From Hyperoplus lanceolatus (taxonomy: Eukaryota; Chordata; Actinopteri; Uranoscopiformes; Ammodytidae), in NCBI GenBank assembly GCA_026929865.2, contig CM049417.1, positions 16,073,001-16,137,000 of the forward strand: a stretch of 64,000 nucleotides of DNA, read 5' to 3'. Below, piece by piece: positions 42,901 to 53,883 of the stretch. The position numbers and the translations under genes are program-made. The notes beneath the pieces are model-generated. The model worked only from the letters and a program-made list of their open reading frames with translations, ran no database searches and was not told the DNA's origin. Numbering within the stretch: the first letter of the stretch is position 1; each line of letters opens with the position of its first letter.

Positions 42901-44588
42901 CAACAGCTCTGCACATAGTTTGGGCAGATGCTGTAATTGGAGACGCGATGGGTGTGTTTCTGGGAGGGAAACTGAAGCTTCATAGATCTGACCCATTTCA
43001 CGGAAAAAGTGTTCAGTCCCCAGTGAGCTGTTGGAAAGTTGTTTGTCAATGTCTTTGATTTCTTCTGTATTCTCAGAACTTTTGCATTTTTCTTTGTACT
43101 GCTCTCTGAGACCAGACAGTTTCTTTCTTGACATGTTATCAAGGTTTATTCGCATCCATTTCAGAAAATAACACCTCTCTATCCCTGGGTTTGATATTGC
43201 ATTGATGAAACATGACATTGCATTTGAGATGTCAAAAGAATTCTGTTTTTCGCGGAGTTTATTTTTTTGTACCTGAAGATCACTTTTGTACATTTCTATG
43301 TCTTCTGACCCAGCTTTTCTAAGTCGAAATTCTTCCTTCTCCAAGCGAGTCAGTTCTTTCCATATTTGGCCTTGCAGGGGTAGCTGAGATTCTTTGTATT
43401 TTAGGATGTCTTCAATTTCTGCACTGATGGCATTTGCATTTTCCTTGGCAATCTGGCACTCTGGAGAGTCTTCATCAACCCATATTCCCAGTTCATGGGC
43501 AATGTCAGCCATTTGCTCAATTTGCATCTTAATCTTTGTGTTCTCAACTGCAGTGCAAACTGTTTCCCGCAACTTCTTGACAAAGTCTGCATCATTTCTC
43601 TGCCTAGTCTTTATAATGATATTGCTGTTAGTCAAGCCCAACTTGGTTGCTACATTTTTTAGGGTATCTAAACTGAAGCTCGGGCTTTGATGGTTACCCA
43701 CCAAAAAGATCTGTGCTTTTGGGTGTTGGTTGGTAAGCAAATTGGACCCAGAGTCCCAATTGTCAGAGAACACAAAAACTGCTGCAGATGTCTGACACAA
43801 AAAATAAAATTGTGTTTCAAACGAAGCAATGTCCCCCCGCAGGTTAGCTACAGCTACTGGCACACTGAAAATATCCATGTTTTTGTTCCCACAAGGAAGG
43901 TACCAAGCTACTTCAGTCAATCCATTGGATATTCTCTTTGGACTGTCACCACCCTCCATGTTATGGTGAACAAAGGTATCATGGTACTGCTGAGAATTGC
44001 TCAGAAGCTTATTGAGGATCTCTGACTTGGACAAGGAGCACTCACCGAGTCTCACAAAAGATATCATTGGGAGTTCAGAGAGGACAATTGTGTCTTCGAT
44101 AAAGCCTTTTGATTCTGAAAGTGACTGAGGTCTGTACTTTTTAACTATGTCTCTCATGGCCCACAGCATGAGTGTGCTCTGATTTGTGTAACAATTTGGC
44201 AGCAGTAGAGGCACAGAAAACTGACACATAGACATTTTGAGTGATATTTCCTGTTGTACAAAACCATCAGAACAGAGAAAGAGAGCAGTGATTATATCAA
44301 GGGGGTTTATCATGTCACCTGAATTTGTACTGTTAACCAAATGATCAAGATCTAGCCCTGATGGATCACTACAGTTTGACTCATATAATGAAGTACATTT
44401 GACATGTCTTGCTGTCACATTAACCATCATTAGTTTCTTCAGAAAATACCATGGAAGATCTGAATTACTTTTGGCAGGTTCATCAGTAATGGTCTTCTCG
44501 CCAATCTGAAGTATTGTACTCAGGGATAGCTTCTCTGTGTAGTGCTGCTCCAACCCAAGATCCTCCAAAAAGCTCTCTTGCTGTGTCT
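39919..44588 (-). CDS. Main exon: VLIG/GVIN-type GTPase domain
   Basis: An uninterrupted frame of about 1,555 codons. An acceptor (atatctacag) at about 44589 suggests the first residues are ETQQESFLEDLGLEQHYTEK, a typical start of the GTPase exon in this family; the Met at 44640 is intronic. The N-terminal third resembles the family-specific region (SDLPWYFLKKLMMVNVTAR). The G domain shows P-loop GVQSTGKST (about residue 625 counted from 44640), G3 DTEG (about 676) and a G4-like VHQNV. Long helical segments follow, and near the C terminus a Cys/His motif CPFCKAPCEAGGKQHSEHW. It ends PGTWKNITPKQA...SFCIN. A single giant exon is the norm for these genes. No frameshift or stop was seen, so it looks functional. 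Confidence 0.9.
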
Positions 44589-47500
44589 CTGTAGATATGA
44601 AAATAATAGCTATCATCACAGTCATTTGAACATTGAACAATTATTTTAGTGTAACACTATTACACTATTAATTCTAACTTATGCAGACTGAAATCTGTAC
44701 TATTTACCCATAATTAATAGAAAGTTTATTCAATCATATTCATGTTTGTCTGTTCTATTTCATTCCTGCTGACTGCCAGAGGCAGTGCTTTCAGCACCGG
44801 ATGTTCCATCGCACGCATGCGCAGGTCGAGATATTATACCAAAAAAGTCACCTGAGACACCTGGGTGACTCGGGAATATGTATATATTCCGGAAGTCACC
44901 AGAGGATCTGTTCCTTCTATCTTCTCGCAGAAGCGATCAGGTCGACGACAAACAGGTTTTGTCGTGTACAGATTTATATTAGCTCGTCGCTTGTAGCCTT
45001 GTAACCTCAGGGTTGGTGCCTCGATTGGTTCTACCACTTCGTCCACCAGAGTCTGCGACTTTCTGTTTTGTTTCGATTTGGAAAAGGGCATCTGAACGCA
45101 GCAGCCGGCGGTGACTCCACCGGGCTAGCTCGCGTCAGTAGGAATACCCTTATGTTGCGTCGGTGAGCAAAGTGCATGTCTGTTGTGTTGCTCCTCGTAG
45201 CCTTAGGCTACAGCGGCAGCTAACATCCTTCTCCGCCGTTGATCCCGGTGGCGCAGTACTTAATTGCTTGCTAGTTAGCGGCTTTTCACCGTCGCCCTAT
45301 TTTAGCACCGTGGAACGGTAGCTCTCGCTCCAGCCCGGTTGCATAGGCTACTTAATTTGCTGTCAAATAGGCGGCTTCGTGATACGTAACTATCATTTTA
45401 CTTTGCATTAAAAAACATCCAACAGATTGTAGCATTGGATCATAAATGGCAACTGTAGGCTTTCTCAGTAATATGGCTTATAAAGAGAGAATGTGATTTT
45501 CTGCTAGACATAGATAATGATGTGAACTGTTTGAGGTGCTTTCAGATGAATGCTGATAGTGAAGTGCAGCCAGGTAGTATTTTCTTAATGTAATTGTGGT
45601 TAACTTGCTTATTCATTCATGAAACAGTAACCTATTGTTACTTTACTGTGCATAGTCCAATCTTCTCCAAACATCACCTACTTGATAACATGGCAGGCAA
45701 GAGAACATCCATAAGTTAAACTAAATCAAACTAAATTACAATTCACTTGTATTTATTATTGAACCTGCTTTAAAATGATAAACAGATATTTTAAGTACAT
45801 GGACTACACAGAAACTAGATGAATTATAGTTTAATATGCTCCAGTGTTATTTGTAATTTTCCAAATATTTAACCACAATAAAGACCATGAATATACTATC
45901 TTCGTATATGGGGTTCGTAAGGTTGGCGGTTCGATTCCCACCCTGCCACTTGTGTCATGGTTGCTGTGTCGTTCAAGAGTACCTACACTCAACAAAAATA
46001 ACTGCTGTATGTTTGAGGTGGTGGTCGGAGGGGCCGTAGGGGCAGCTGTGGCTACTAACATAGGGTTTACAGGAACTCCGTAAAGCGCTTTGAGTGCGAG
46101 AAAAGCGCTAAATAAATCCAATCCTTTATCATTATATTTGTATACATTTTGAAGTAAAGACTGATATGTGCAGTTAATGCATCAAAGCCTTGACTTATTC
46201 TTTAATTATAGGGGAGACCGGGTAAGTAGGCACACCTTTTACTCTAGTTAGAATTGCTCATCACCTAAATATCTTTCAATAGTCATTCCTACATTAAAGC
46301 GGCTACGAGTAACATTTAAATATCTTTTAAACAGCCTCATGTTTCCTCTGATAATCATAAATTACCTTTAACAGCAAACGAGACCATCAGTGCAAAGAAA
46401 GACGTTTTTAAATAGTTTTTATTACTGCTTTTGGTCTGGTCGCACACCCAGTCCGATTTTCGGTTCGCTCGTGCAAGCACTATGGTCACATATCCGCAGA
46501 TTTCAGTGTGGCGCAGCAACGTGAATTGAGAAGCCTATCCCTCCAGGTGAGGGAAGGGGAGCGGGAGCCTTGTTTGATACAGTTATTTGTCGTCATAATG
46601 ACTGATAACGGGGCTGAACCATCAAAGAAAAAAAAGAAAATGCAATGAAGAAAAGCTAAAAGGGAGAGTGATATAGGCTACGGGGGGGGACGAGGGCGTT
46701 GCCAAGCAACGTGCATACAATTTCACGAGAGCGAAACTAGACTGCAGTGTTTACTCCTAAATGAATGAGCGGTTGGTACTAACACAAAGTTTGCTTTGCT
46801 TCACCATCATCAGATAACCATTATCTGAAATAGTCATTATTTACATCAACAACACAAACACATTACCTCATCGTGATCCATACTAACTGCCGTCTATCCT
46901 TCATTCGCTTTCTGTGAGGAGTCGGACACGTAGGCTAATCTTTCAGCTCCGTGACAGAGAGTAGCCTAGTTAGCAATCAGCATTGCAATCAGGTGCGTGT
47001 GGCAGTGACTGGCATTAGTTCATGCAGTGTCAAAACCACTCTCACGGAGCCGAAAAGAGTCCTCACACTATCAACACACGGACATGCACTATATTGCTCC
47101 CTTCTCAGTTCACACTCACGCGCCTGGCACGCGCTAGTAAACAGCTTTGCGACAGCGGGCGTCGTAAAAATACTACCGCTTTTGCCCAAAGGGGACGCCA
47201 ACATGCCATGCAGGGCTGTACGCTTATTTTTTAAAGTGGTAGCACTGGTGCTAGCAAGCAAAAAAATTCAGTAGCACAAAAATAAATTTGGTAGCACACA
47301 AAGTATGATCGAAAACTTTCATGACCCTAACCCTTGCATTTAGCTCTAATTACCTTTGAGCATGTCATCTTGGTTTTATTTGAGATTCTCAATGAATATG
47401 ATATCCTAGTGTGCAGTAATAATTGTAGAAAAATTAATAGGGGTGCACTGATTGCAATTTAGACAAAAGAGTCTTACCTGCCAATGGCAATTTTTTTGCT

Positions 47501-50500
47501 GATTCAGAATTATTTCCCCCCCATAGAACTATAAAATAATGTCTATACCTATATATTTTTATAAACATATCATTATTATATTAGGCTAATAATAACAAAC
47601 ATTTTTAGAACATTTCATTCTTTTAATGAAAACCATACTTTAAAACATTGAACATATAGCCTATTAAATAAATTAGTAAACATATTTATACAATTTAGGC
47701 CAAGTTAAATAGGTTGTGTCAATCTTTGTTTAAATCATAGATAGTTACTGCTGTTGACTGCTTTCTTTATAGGTCCATGGTTGACTGCAGGGCTGTGAAG
47801 CGCTAACTTCCTGTTCTTACCTGCTTCAAAATAAGAGTCAACTCGCATTTGGCTAGTAACCGACTTTTGTTGTGAAGGCGCACAGGAAATGTTCTGTTTG
47901 CACACGCACTAACTTGACTGCGTTAATGTAAAGAGAGCCGTCTCCTTCCTGTTTTAACCGTTGGTGAAGTTAGACGTCATATTCGCCGCACAAGCACAGA
48001 TCCCGAGCACACATCTTTCACCAGCCAAAGTGGAGGGTAGACTTAATAACTTACTCGCCTAAGACTACATTCACCCGCATTTGGAGAGTGTTAATGTAGA
48101 GCTCCCTAAGCAGTATTTTTGCATAGCTCCTCTGTGTCTCAAACAGACAGCATCTGCTCATTAGCACTGGTGCGACTGGACTTGTATTCATCATCGCACG
48201 TGATCAATTTCAGTAGCAAATGCGATCAAAACTGTCGCACTGTACAGCCCTGGTGCCATGTTACTCGTAGTGGCTTTAAATTGAGGCTTAAGGTGTTGGC
48301 TTGAAATGTGAACCCCTCGCTTTTTCTAACTTATTGTAATAAAGAAGAAATTTACCATCAAAGACACTCTAACACATTGTGACAACCAACCCCATCAAGG
48401 GGTCGGTTGTCACACACTATGGGGTTTTTTGTCACAATGTTATCTTTATGGGAAAAATCTTAAAAAGAAGGCAAGAAAGCAGAACTACATTTGAAAGTTT
48501 AATTTCATTGTCAAGTTGAAAAATAGGCCTACATAACTTTATGCATCTTAACACAAAATGAGCAAGGAATTAACAAAAAGGAAATCCATATTAAGACCAA
48601 CCTACTGTATGTAACAACATAAAGAACAAAACAAATAGGTCTAACAATAATAGCCTACTCAACTAGGATACACACATTCACTTTCTGAGTTACAGTGATG
48701 GCAAATGTTGGGTCTGCTCACTCTAACTAAGCAGAGATTGTGTTCCCACTGGTTGCACATACAACACTTCTCCCTTACCTCCCCTGAACGGGTGCCGTAG
48801 AACGTTTCCATACAAACCAAACACAAACTATCCTCTTCATCTGATGAAGATTCCTCCTCCTGTCTCTTTCTGTTCTGTTTCTTCTTCTCCATCTGGGGTG
48901 GAGTACACTGGGGTGCAGTAGCCTTGGCAACTGGTCTAGTTTGGGATGCACTGGGTCGTTTTGATTTTGTTGCCCTTTTTCTCTTTTGCATGCTAGCTGC
49001 CTTTCCTGCCCAATTCTCTCTTTCTCTGGGGTGTCAGTGAGGATACAGCTTGACATTTTATTTTGTTATTGGGTTCCTTTCCTGGCTGCACCCGTTGGAT
49101 AACATGTGACAACCAACCCCCCAAAAAATGTGACGACCAACCCCAACTTGAATTTATTGCTAGCATAAAGGGCCAACAACCATCTGACAACTAATTAGCT
49201 TGCTAAAAATAATCTAAACTATAGCTTACCCTTCACACTTTTTTAGGGTAACAAGTGTTTTGTTATAAACCCATTGTGTAAAAGCCTAGAAGAAAAATAC
49301 TGAGGAGCTAAATATTTTCAATTTGACATGAAAAACACTAACAGTCCTCTCACCTCAAATGCAGCAGTCTAACTCCAAGGAAAACTATGTAGGTGACCTC
49401 TGATCCCAGTTGTGGATATTTACATACCAAAATTTAACAGACAGCACCTTCTGGTTCCGAGATATAATGATTGTGACAACCTAACCGTGTGACAAATTAC
49501 CCCGTTCTCCCCTACAGTGACACTAAAGGTATTACCTACCATCTCTGGTTGTCAGAAAAAATAGGTGGTAGAAAATGTACTATATTTAATCAAATTGTGC
49601 ATCTTCATTGTACAACATAGTGTGTCTGGCAGACGTCCAGAATTCAATGACAATACATGTATGCCAAGCTTACATCATCCTAAGAAAGCTAATTGTGTTG
49701 GCTGGCCACTGGTGGGCATGGGTCTTTATTCAAAAGTTTAGCATAAGCATTACAAAGGTTTTTGTTGAAATTATTTTACTTGCTTCCATCAAAAGTTAGT
49801 CTTCGTACCCTTCTTTGTATATTGGCCCTAAGTCTATAGGTTCATTTCATAAAAATAAAAAAATCTTAATTTTTTATTGCAATTTTTATTTGATTTTACT
49901 TACTTGTGCTGGGCAGATGTTACACTTGGCTCACTTATTAGTCCATTTTTAAGTTGTGCAGAAACCCAGAGAGAGTAGCACCTCCCTGGCATGAGCTTGG
50001 TGACTGTCATGTTGTTTGTTTCCGTTCTCAACTCTTGGATGTTTTCCCCCTCACTGCAACAGGCCACAATGTAACTCTCCACTTCACCAGCAGGAGGGTT
50101 CCAGTCCAGAGACAGTGAGTCAGTGCTGACCTGAGAGACTGTAAGCTGCTCAGGAGGGCAGGGCTCTGTGGAAACAATACATTGGTTCACTTATAACTGG
50201 AAATTCAAGTTCTGTCAATGAAGTTCTGCATTATAAAGCGCTGTTTGACTACCAAGCAAGGGTGTCCTTTTATTCTGCTAGGCAAAATCATTTTAGGTTT
50301 CGTTTCCCAGGAAAAGCAAATATGTAAATGACTGTTTGGTGTGTCTCACCTTGATCAATCAGGTTTTATATCAGCAGTCATAAAATAAGAATCACGCAAG
50401 TATCACAACATGACATGATCAAATATTAAGCAAGTTGACACAGGTCGGCCAATGATCGTAAGGTTGGCGGTTCGATTCCCACCCTGCCACTTGTGTCATG

Positions 50501-52978
50501 GTTGCTGTGACCTTGGGCAAGACACTTCACCCACCTTGCCTCATGTAAATGTGTATGACTGCTGTATGTTTGAGGTGGTGGTCGGAGGGGGTCTACAGGA
50601 ACTCCGTAAAGCGCTTTGAGTGCAAGAAAAGCGCTAAATAAATCCAATCCTTTATCATTATATTTGTATACATTTTGAAGTAAAGACTGATACGTTCCAG
50701 TGCAGAGACAGTGACTCAGTGCTGATCTGAGATGATGTAAGCTGCTCAGGAGGACAGGGTTCTGTGTAAACAATACATTGGTTCACTTATACAGTAACTG
50801 GAAATTCAAGTTCTGCATTATAAAGCGCTGTTTGACTACCAAGCAGGGGTGTGGTAAAAGACAAAGACACCTATAATCCTATCATACACATAAATACATT
50901 ATACCATATCTTTCGTCCAAAACTAAAAAATATATATATTTTAATTTAGTAGCATATTATACCCACCGGAGTAAGTCTCCTGGTCTGTACTGAGAACTTT
51001 TTCTTCTCCTGGTGGAGGAACATCTGTCATAAGAGAGGAGAAGTACATTTCAGTATCTCCATGTTAAAGCATGTATTAAGTCATTACATTAGATTAGTCC
51101 CTGACAGTCACACTTACAGTCAGACTGGAGAGTGTCCTCTCCTTCCCCACAGTAAAGATCAAGGAAGGTATCGGATGCATCACAGAACTCCTTGGTAATT
51201 GAAAAGAACACAATGTTACCAGTTCACTTATGTGTGGTTGGGTCTACTTATTTATTTTGTGCTGTAATCTCACACTTCATTTTTCCGGTACCTTATACAG
51301 TCCCCTCCATAAGTATCGGAACAGTGAGGCCAATTCCTTTATTTTTGCTGTAGACTGGAAACATTTGGGTTTGAAACCAAAATATGAATATGAGACAATA
51401 GATCAACATTTAAGCTTTCATTTCCAGGTATTTATATCTGGATCTGATACACAACTGAGAAGATAGCATTATTTGTAAAGGAACACCACATTTTTAGGTG
51501 AGCAAAAGTATTGGAACAGATAGACTTAAAATACAATAAAGTGAATAAGACTTTATATTGTGTTGCAAATCCTTCGCTTGCAACAACTGCATCAAGCCTG
51601 TGACCCATTGACATAACAACACTTTTGCATTCTTCTTTTGTGATGCTTTTCCAGGCCTTTACCCCAGCCTCATTCAGTTGCTGTTTGTTTTGGGGGGTTA
51701 CACCCTTCGGTCTCCTCTTTAGCAGGTAAAATGCATGCTCTATAGCGTTTAAGTCTGGAGATTGACTTGGCCAGTCTAAAACTTTCCATTTCTTGCCCCT
51801 GATGAACTCCTTTGTTGTTTTTGCAGTTGTTTTGGGTCATTACCTTGCTGCATTATGAAGGATCTTCCAATCAGTTTGGTTGCATCTTTCTTTAAATTGG
51901 CAGACAGAATGTTTCTGTAGACTTCTAAATTAATTTTGCTGCTGCCATCATGTGTTACTGTGTTGTTGTCAAGATGAACCTTTACCAAAGTGATGGAAAG
52001 GCTAAAGTTTGGAGAAAAAAGGATCTGCTCATAACCCCAAGCATACAAGCTCATCTGTGAAACACGGTGGAGGCAATGTCATGGCTTGGGCTTGCATGGC
52101 TTCTTCTCGGATGGGCTCATTAATCTTCATTGATGATGTAACACATGATGGCAACAGCTAAATGAACTCAGAAGTTTACACAAACATTTTGTCTGACAAT
52201 TTAAAGAAAGATGCAACCAAACTGATTGGAAGATTCTTCATAATGCAGCAAGATAATGACCCAAAACACACTGCAAAAACAACAAAGGAGTTAATCAGGG
52301 TGAAGAAATGGAAGGTTTTAGACTGGTCAAGTCAATCTCCAGACTTAAACCCTATAGAGCAAGCATTTTACCTGCTAAATAGGAGACTGAAGAGAGTAAA
52401 CAAACAGCAACTGAAAAAGGCTGCAGTGAAAGCCTGGAAAAGCATCAAAAAGGAGGATTCAAAAGTTTTGTGATGTCAATGGGTCACAGGCTTGATGCAG
52501 TTGTTGCAAGCGAAGGCTTTGCAACAAAATATAAAGTCTTATTCACTTTAATTTATTTTAAGTATATCTGTTCCAATACTTTTGCTCACCTAAAAATGTG
52601 GTGTTCCTTTACAAATAATGCTATCTTTTCAGTTGTGTATCAGATACAGATGTGAATACCTGGAAATTAAAGCTGAAATGTTGATCTATTGTCTCATATT
52701 CATATTTTGGTGTCAAACCCAAATGTTTCCAGTCTACAGCAAAAATAAAGGAATTGGCCTCACTGTTCTGATACTTATGGAGGGGACTGTACATATTTGC
52801 GAAGACAATACATGGAAACTGAATCAAACTCCCGACCCACTAGGGTTACAACAGTAATTTAAAGCAAACAGGCAAAGATGTATTAGGGCTGTAATTGTGT
52901 GTAATTGTTTTAAATTAATAGTTGTAAAAACAAGCTGTGTACCTCCTCATCGAAGATATCCACTGTGGGCTCGGCCAT
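39919..52978 (-). CDS. Interferon-induced very large GTPase (VLIG/GVIN-like), multi-exon gene
   Basis: Inferred gene model on the minus strand: exons 52943-52978, 51118-51190, 50967-51023, 49904-50165 and the main exon 39919-44588. Small exons 1-4 join in consistent phases (0, 0/1, 1, 1) with good splice sites: M-A-E-P start, an acidic linker, a fibronectin-III domain. The main exon encodes a large dynamin-superfamily GTPase of the interferon-inducible VLIG/URGCP family, expanded in fish and presumed to be cytosolic and immune-related. One problem remains: exon 4 appears to end in phase 2 while the main exon enters in phase 1, so a small exon is missing, or exon 4 has a decayed donor. Neighbours are nlgn2 (convergent) and pop7 (divergent). 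Confidence 0.7.
44753..45400 (+). mobile_element. DIRS terminal-repeat fragment
   Basis: Starts with gttctatttcattcctgctg, followed by ccagaggcagtgctttcagc and gcacgcatgcgcaggtc, clearly related to the end of the DIRS element at 24.5-30.3 kb but diverged. Only the 5' terminal part of that related element remains; the 3' limit is approximate. It lies in the last intron of the GVIN-like gene. Confidence 0.65.
45908..46132 (+). mobile_element. tRNA-derived SINE
   Basis: Contains a polymerase III B-box-like ggttcgattccc and a tail with agcgctttgagtgcgagaaa and aaatccaatcc. A second copy of the same family is at 50453-50660. The 5' A-box part is truncated. There is a shared 35-bp extension downstream of both copies (tatttgtatacattttgaag). 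Confidence 0.75.
47211..48252. mobile_element. Non-autonomous hAT element
   Basis: Terminal inverted repeats CAGGGCTGTAC at 47211 and GTACAGCCCTG ending at 48252. Flanking 8-bp sites atgccatg (47203-47210) and gtgccatg (48253-48260) match at 7 of 8 bases, the hAT pattern. No transposase ORF; nested inside the pogo-like element, so it is younger than that insertion. Confidence 0.75.
48659..48991 (-). pseudogene. Transposase C-terminal Cys-rich fragment
   Basis: A 110-codon ORF with a basic N-terminal part, an acidic serine run (EEESSSDEEDSLC) and a PHD-like pattern of four Cys pairs with W-x-H. Similar tails close fish pogo/Tigger-class transposases. No catalytic domain precedes it, so it is a remnant. 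It is antisense-independent of the GTPase frame. Confidence 0.55.
49904..50165 (-). CDS. GVIN-like gene exon 4: fibronectin type III domain
   Basis: A 262-bp exon after ttccacag encodes one FN3 domain: EPCPPEQLTVSQVSTDSLSL, WNPPAGEVESYIV, the conserved Leu/Tyr pair in LMPGRCYSLWVSA and ISEPSVTSAQ. Hydrophobic spacing and the PxxL...W...Y...L.P...Y pattern fit FN3. The donor gtaagt follows CACAA, giving phase 2. Its assignment to the GTPase gene is by strand, distance and the existence of FN3-containing fish relatives; it could also belong to a separate decayed paralogue. Confidence 0.65.
50453..50692 (+). mobile_element. tRNA-derived SINE, second copy
   Basis: Same family as the element at 45.9 kb, with a more complete middle (accttgggcaagacacttca). 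It ends directly against the broken FN3 copy at about 50693, so the insertion or a recombination at it made the break. Confidence 0.75.
50693..50770 (-). pseudogene. Partial copy of the FN3 exon
   Basis: The first about 70 bp of the FN3 exon (from the Glu-Pro-Cys-Pro-Pro start to the SLSLDW part) plus its upstream intron are repeated here. It is cut off where the downstream SINE ends at about 50692, and the remnant has changes relative to exon 4, so it is a broken duplicate. Confidence 0.7.
50967..51023 (-). CDS. GVIN-like gene exon 3
   Basis: A 57-bp exon between tatgacag and gtgggt, phase 1 in and out. It encodes YVPPPGEEKVLSTDQETYSG (with the flanking bases), a polar linker that leads into the fibronectin-III exon. 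Confidence 0.5.
51118..51190 (-). CDS. GVIN-like gene exon 2
   Basis: A 73-bp exon between ttaccaag and gtaagt, phase 0 in and phase 1 out. It encodes EFCDASDTFLDLYCGEGED followed by TLQSD, an acidic linker. The splice donor is a perfect consensus. Confidence 0.55.
51298..52789. mobile_element. Foldback Tc1/mariner element in GVIN-like intron 1
   Basis: Flanked by TA on both sides, ends CAGTCCCCTCCATAAGTATC and its inverse. Both halves carry the C-terminal part of a Tc1 transposase in opposite directions: right half 52162-52473 (+) with QQDNDPKHTAKTTKELIR and QSPDLNPIEQAFYLLNRR, left half 51432-52054 (-) as a decayed copy. It is therefore an inverted duplication with arms of about 700 bp rather than a normal Tc1. 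Not autonomous, as no N-terminal DNA-binding domain is present. Confidence 0.85.
52162..52473 (+). pseudogene. Tc1 transposase C-terminal fragment
   Basis: A 103-codon ORF covering the second Asp (QQDNDPKHTA) and the final acidic residue region (DLNPIEQAFYLL) of a DD34E catalytic domain. The N-terminal helix-turn-helix and first Asp are missing, so it cannot act as a transposase by itself. Confidence 0.85.
52943..52978 (-). CDS. GVIN-like gene exon 1 (start codon)
   Basis: Twelve codons, MAEPTVDIFDEE, from ATG at 52978 to a consensus donor (GAG|gtacac). The acidic sequence continues smoothly into exon 2 (EFCDASDTFLDLYCGEGED). It is far too short for ORF prediction; the call depends on the donor and the in-phase continuation. 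Confidence 0.55.
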
Positions 52979-53408
52979 CACACAGTTGGTCCAGACTATT
53001 CAAACTGCTTCTCACTGAGATTACACAAAAATGCCACTTTAAGTTCAGGTAGCTGGACTACAATAAAGACCAAAAAATCAAAAACAACATAAAAAACTGA
53101 AACCAGACCATTATAGGATATTTAAGGGACAGATAGAACATTCTGTTTCCAGCTGTGGAAAGCCTACATACAAATAATATTTCAGGATAAACTTTTGCCT
53201 ACCTTTGTAGAAGAGATTCATCCATGGTAATAAAAAATAGATAAATATTATCTGTTCTTTTATCCAGGGGTTGTATCGAGTATATTTGTAATATGCTGTT
53301 ACAGATTAAGAATTGGTTTTGAGGATAAGGCTCTTCACTTCACTGGGAGACGTGCACAATAACCTATTGCAGGCGTGTTCTTATATTCTGCCAGGCAAAA
53401 TCACTTTA

Positions 53409-53421
53409 GGTTTCGTTTCCC
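53409..53421 (-). promoter_or_regulatory. ISRE-like site upstream of GVIN-like exon 1
   Basis: On the minus strand gggaaacgaaacc, about 430 bp 5' of the ATG. It has two GAAA half-sites but one base less between them than the canonical GAAANNGAAA. The gene family is interferon-inducible, which makes the site plausible. The same sequence recurs at 50296-50308. Confidence 0.35.
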
Positions 53422-53883
53422 AGGAAAAGCAAATATTCTAATGAATGTTTGGTTTCCAGTAAAGTGAAACTTATTTTTCTGGTATCCTTCCAGCCAAAGG
53501 GAAGGGAGGACACCAGAAATGTTGATAAGAGCAGGATAGTGTTCCGACTTTGTTTAAACATGACTGGAATTTCTGGCAGAAATTGAAAACGTCAGTGTTG
53601 GACTGGCCCCAGTGATCATTGTTATACTGTGACTGCTGTGTAACACTTTTAAAGTCTTGGATGCAGTGTTGAGTTGAATGATTATCCATGTAGCTTGATA
53701 ATTATCTGCTGATACAAGGTAGACCTGGACTCTGTTCACTCTACATGTTTTTATTCTATCCTGCTGTGTGTCTCACCTTGATCAATCAGGTTTTATATCA
53801 GCAGTCATAAAATAAGTATCACAACATGACATGATCAAATGTTAAGCAAGTTGACACAAGATGCAATAAAATGGTGAGAAAAA

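Larger units (their letters stand above)
46211..49512 (-). mobile_element. pogo/Tc1-like DNA transposon remnant with TA target site
   Basis: Ends are inverted: GGGGAGACCGGGTAAG at 46211 and ...CCCCGTTCTCCCC at 49512, each flanked by TA. Inside, 48659-48991 (minus) encodes the C-terminal zinc-binding region of a transposase: CLVCMETFYG, CCMCNQWEHNLC, CHHCNSE. The DDE core is gone. A hAT element is nested in it at 47211-48252. The superfamily is inferred from the TA site and the Cys-rich tail. Confidence 0.65.

Noticed and set aside
40172..44025. Plus-strand ORFs across the GTPase gene
   Set aside because: Antisense shadows of the 1.57-kb-codon frame.
44589..44640. Met at 44640 as start of the GTPase
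   Set aside because: The preceding residues (MFNVQMTVMIAIIFIST) are separated from the family-like ETQQESFLEDLG by a splice acceptor; they are probably intron.
45831..46121. 96-codon ORF in the SINE at 45.9 kb (and the similar one at 50.4 kb)
   Set aside because: Chance frame through a tRNA-derived SINE; both copies give the same peptide because they are the same repeat.
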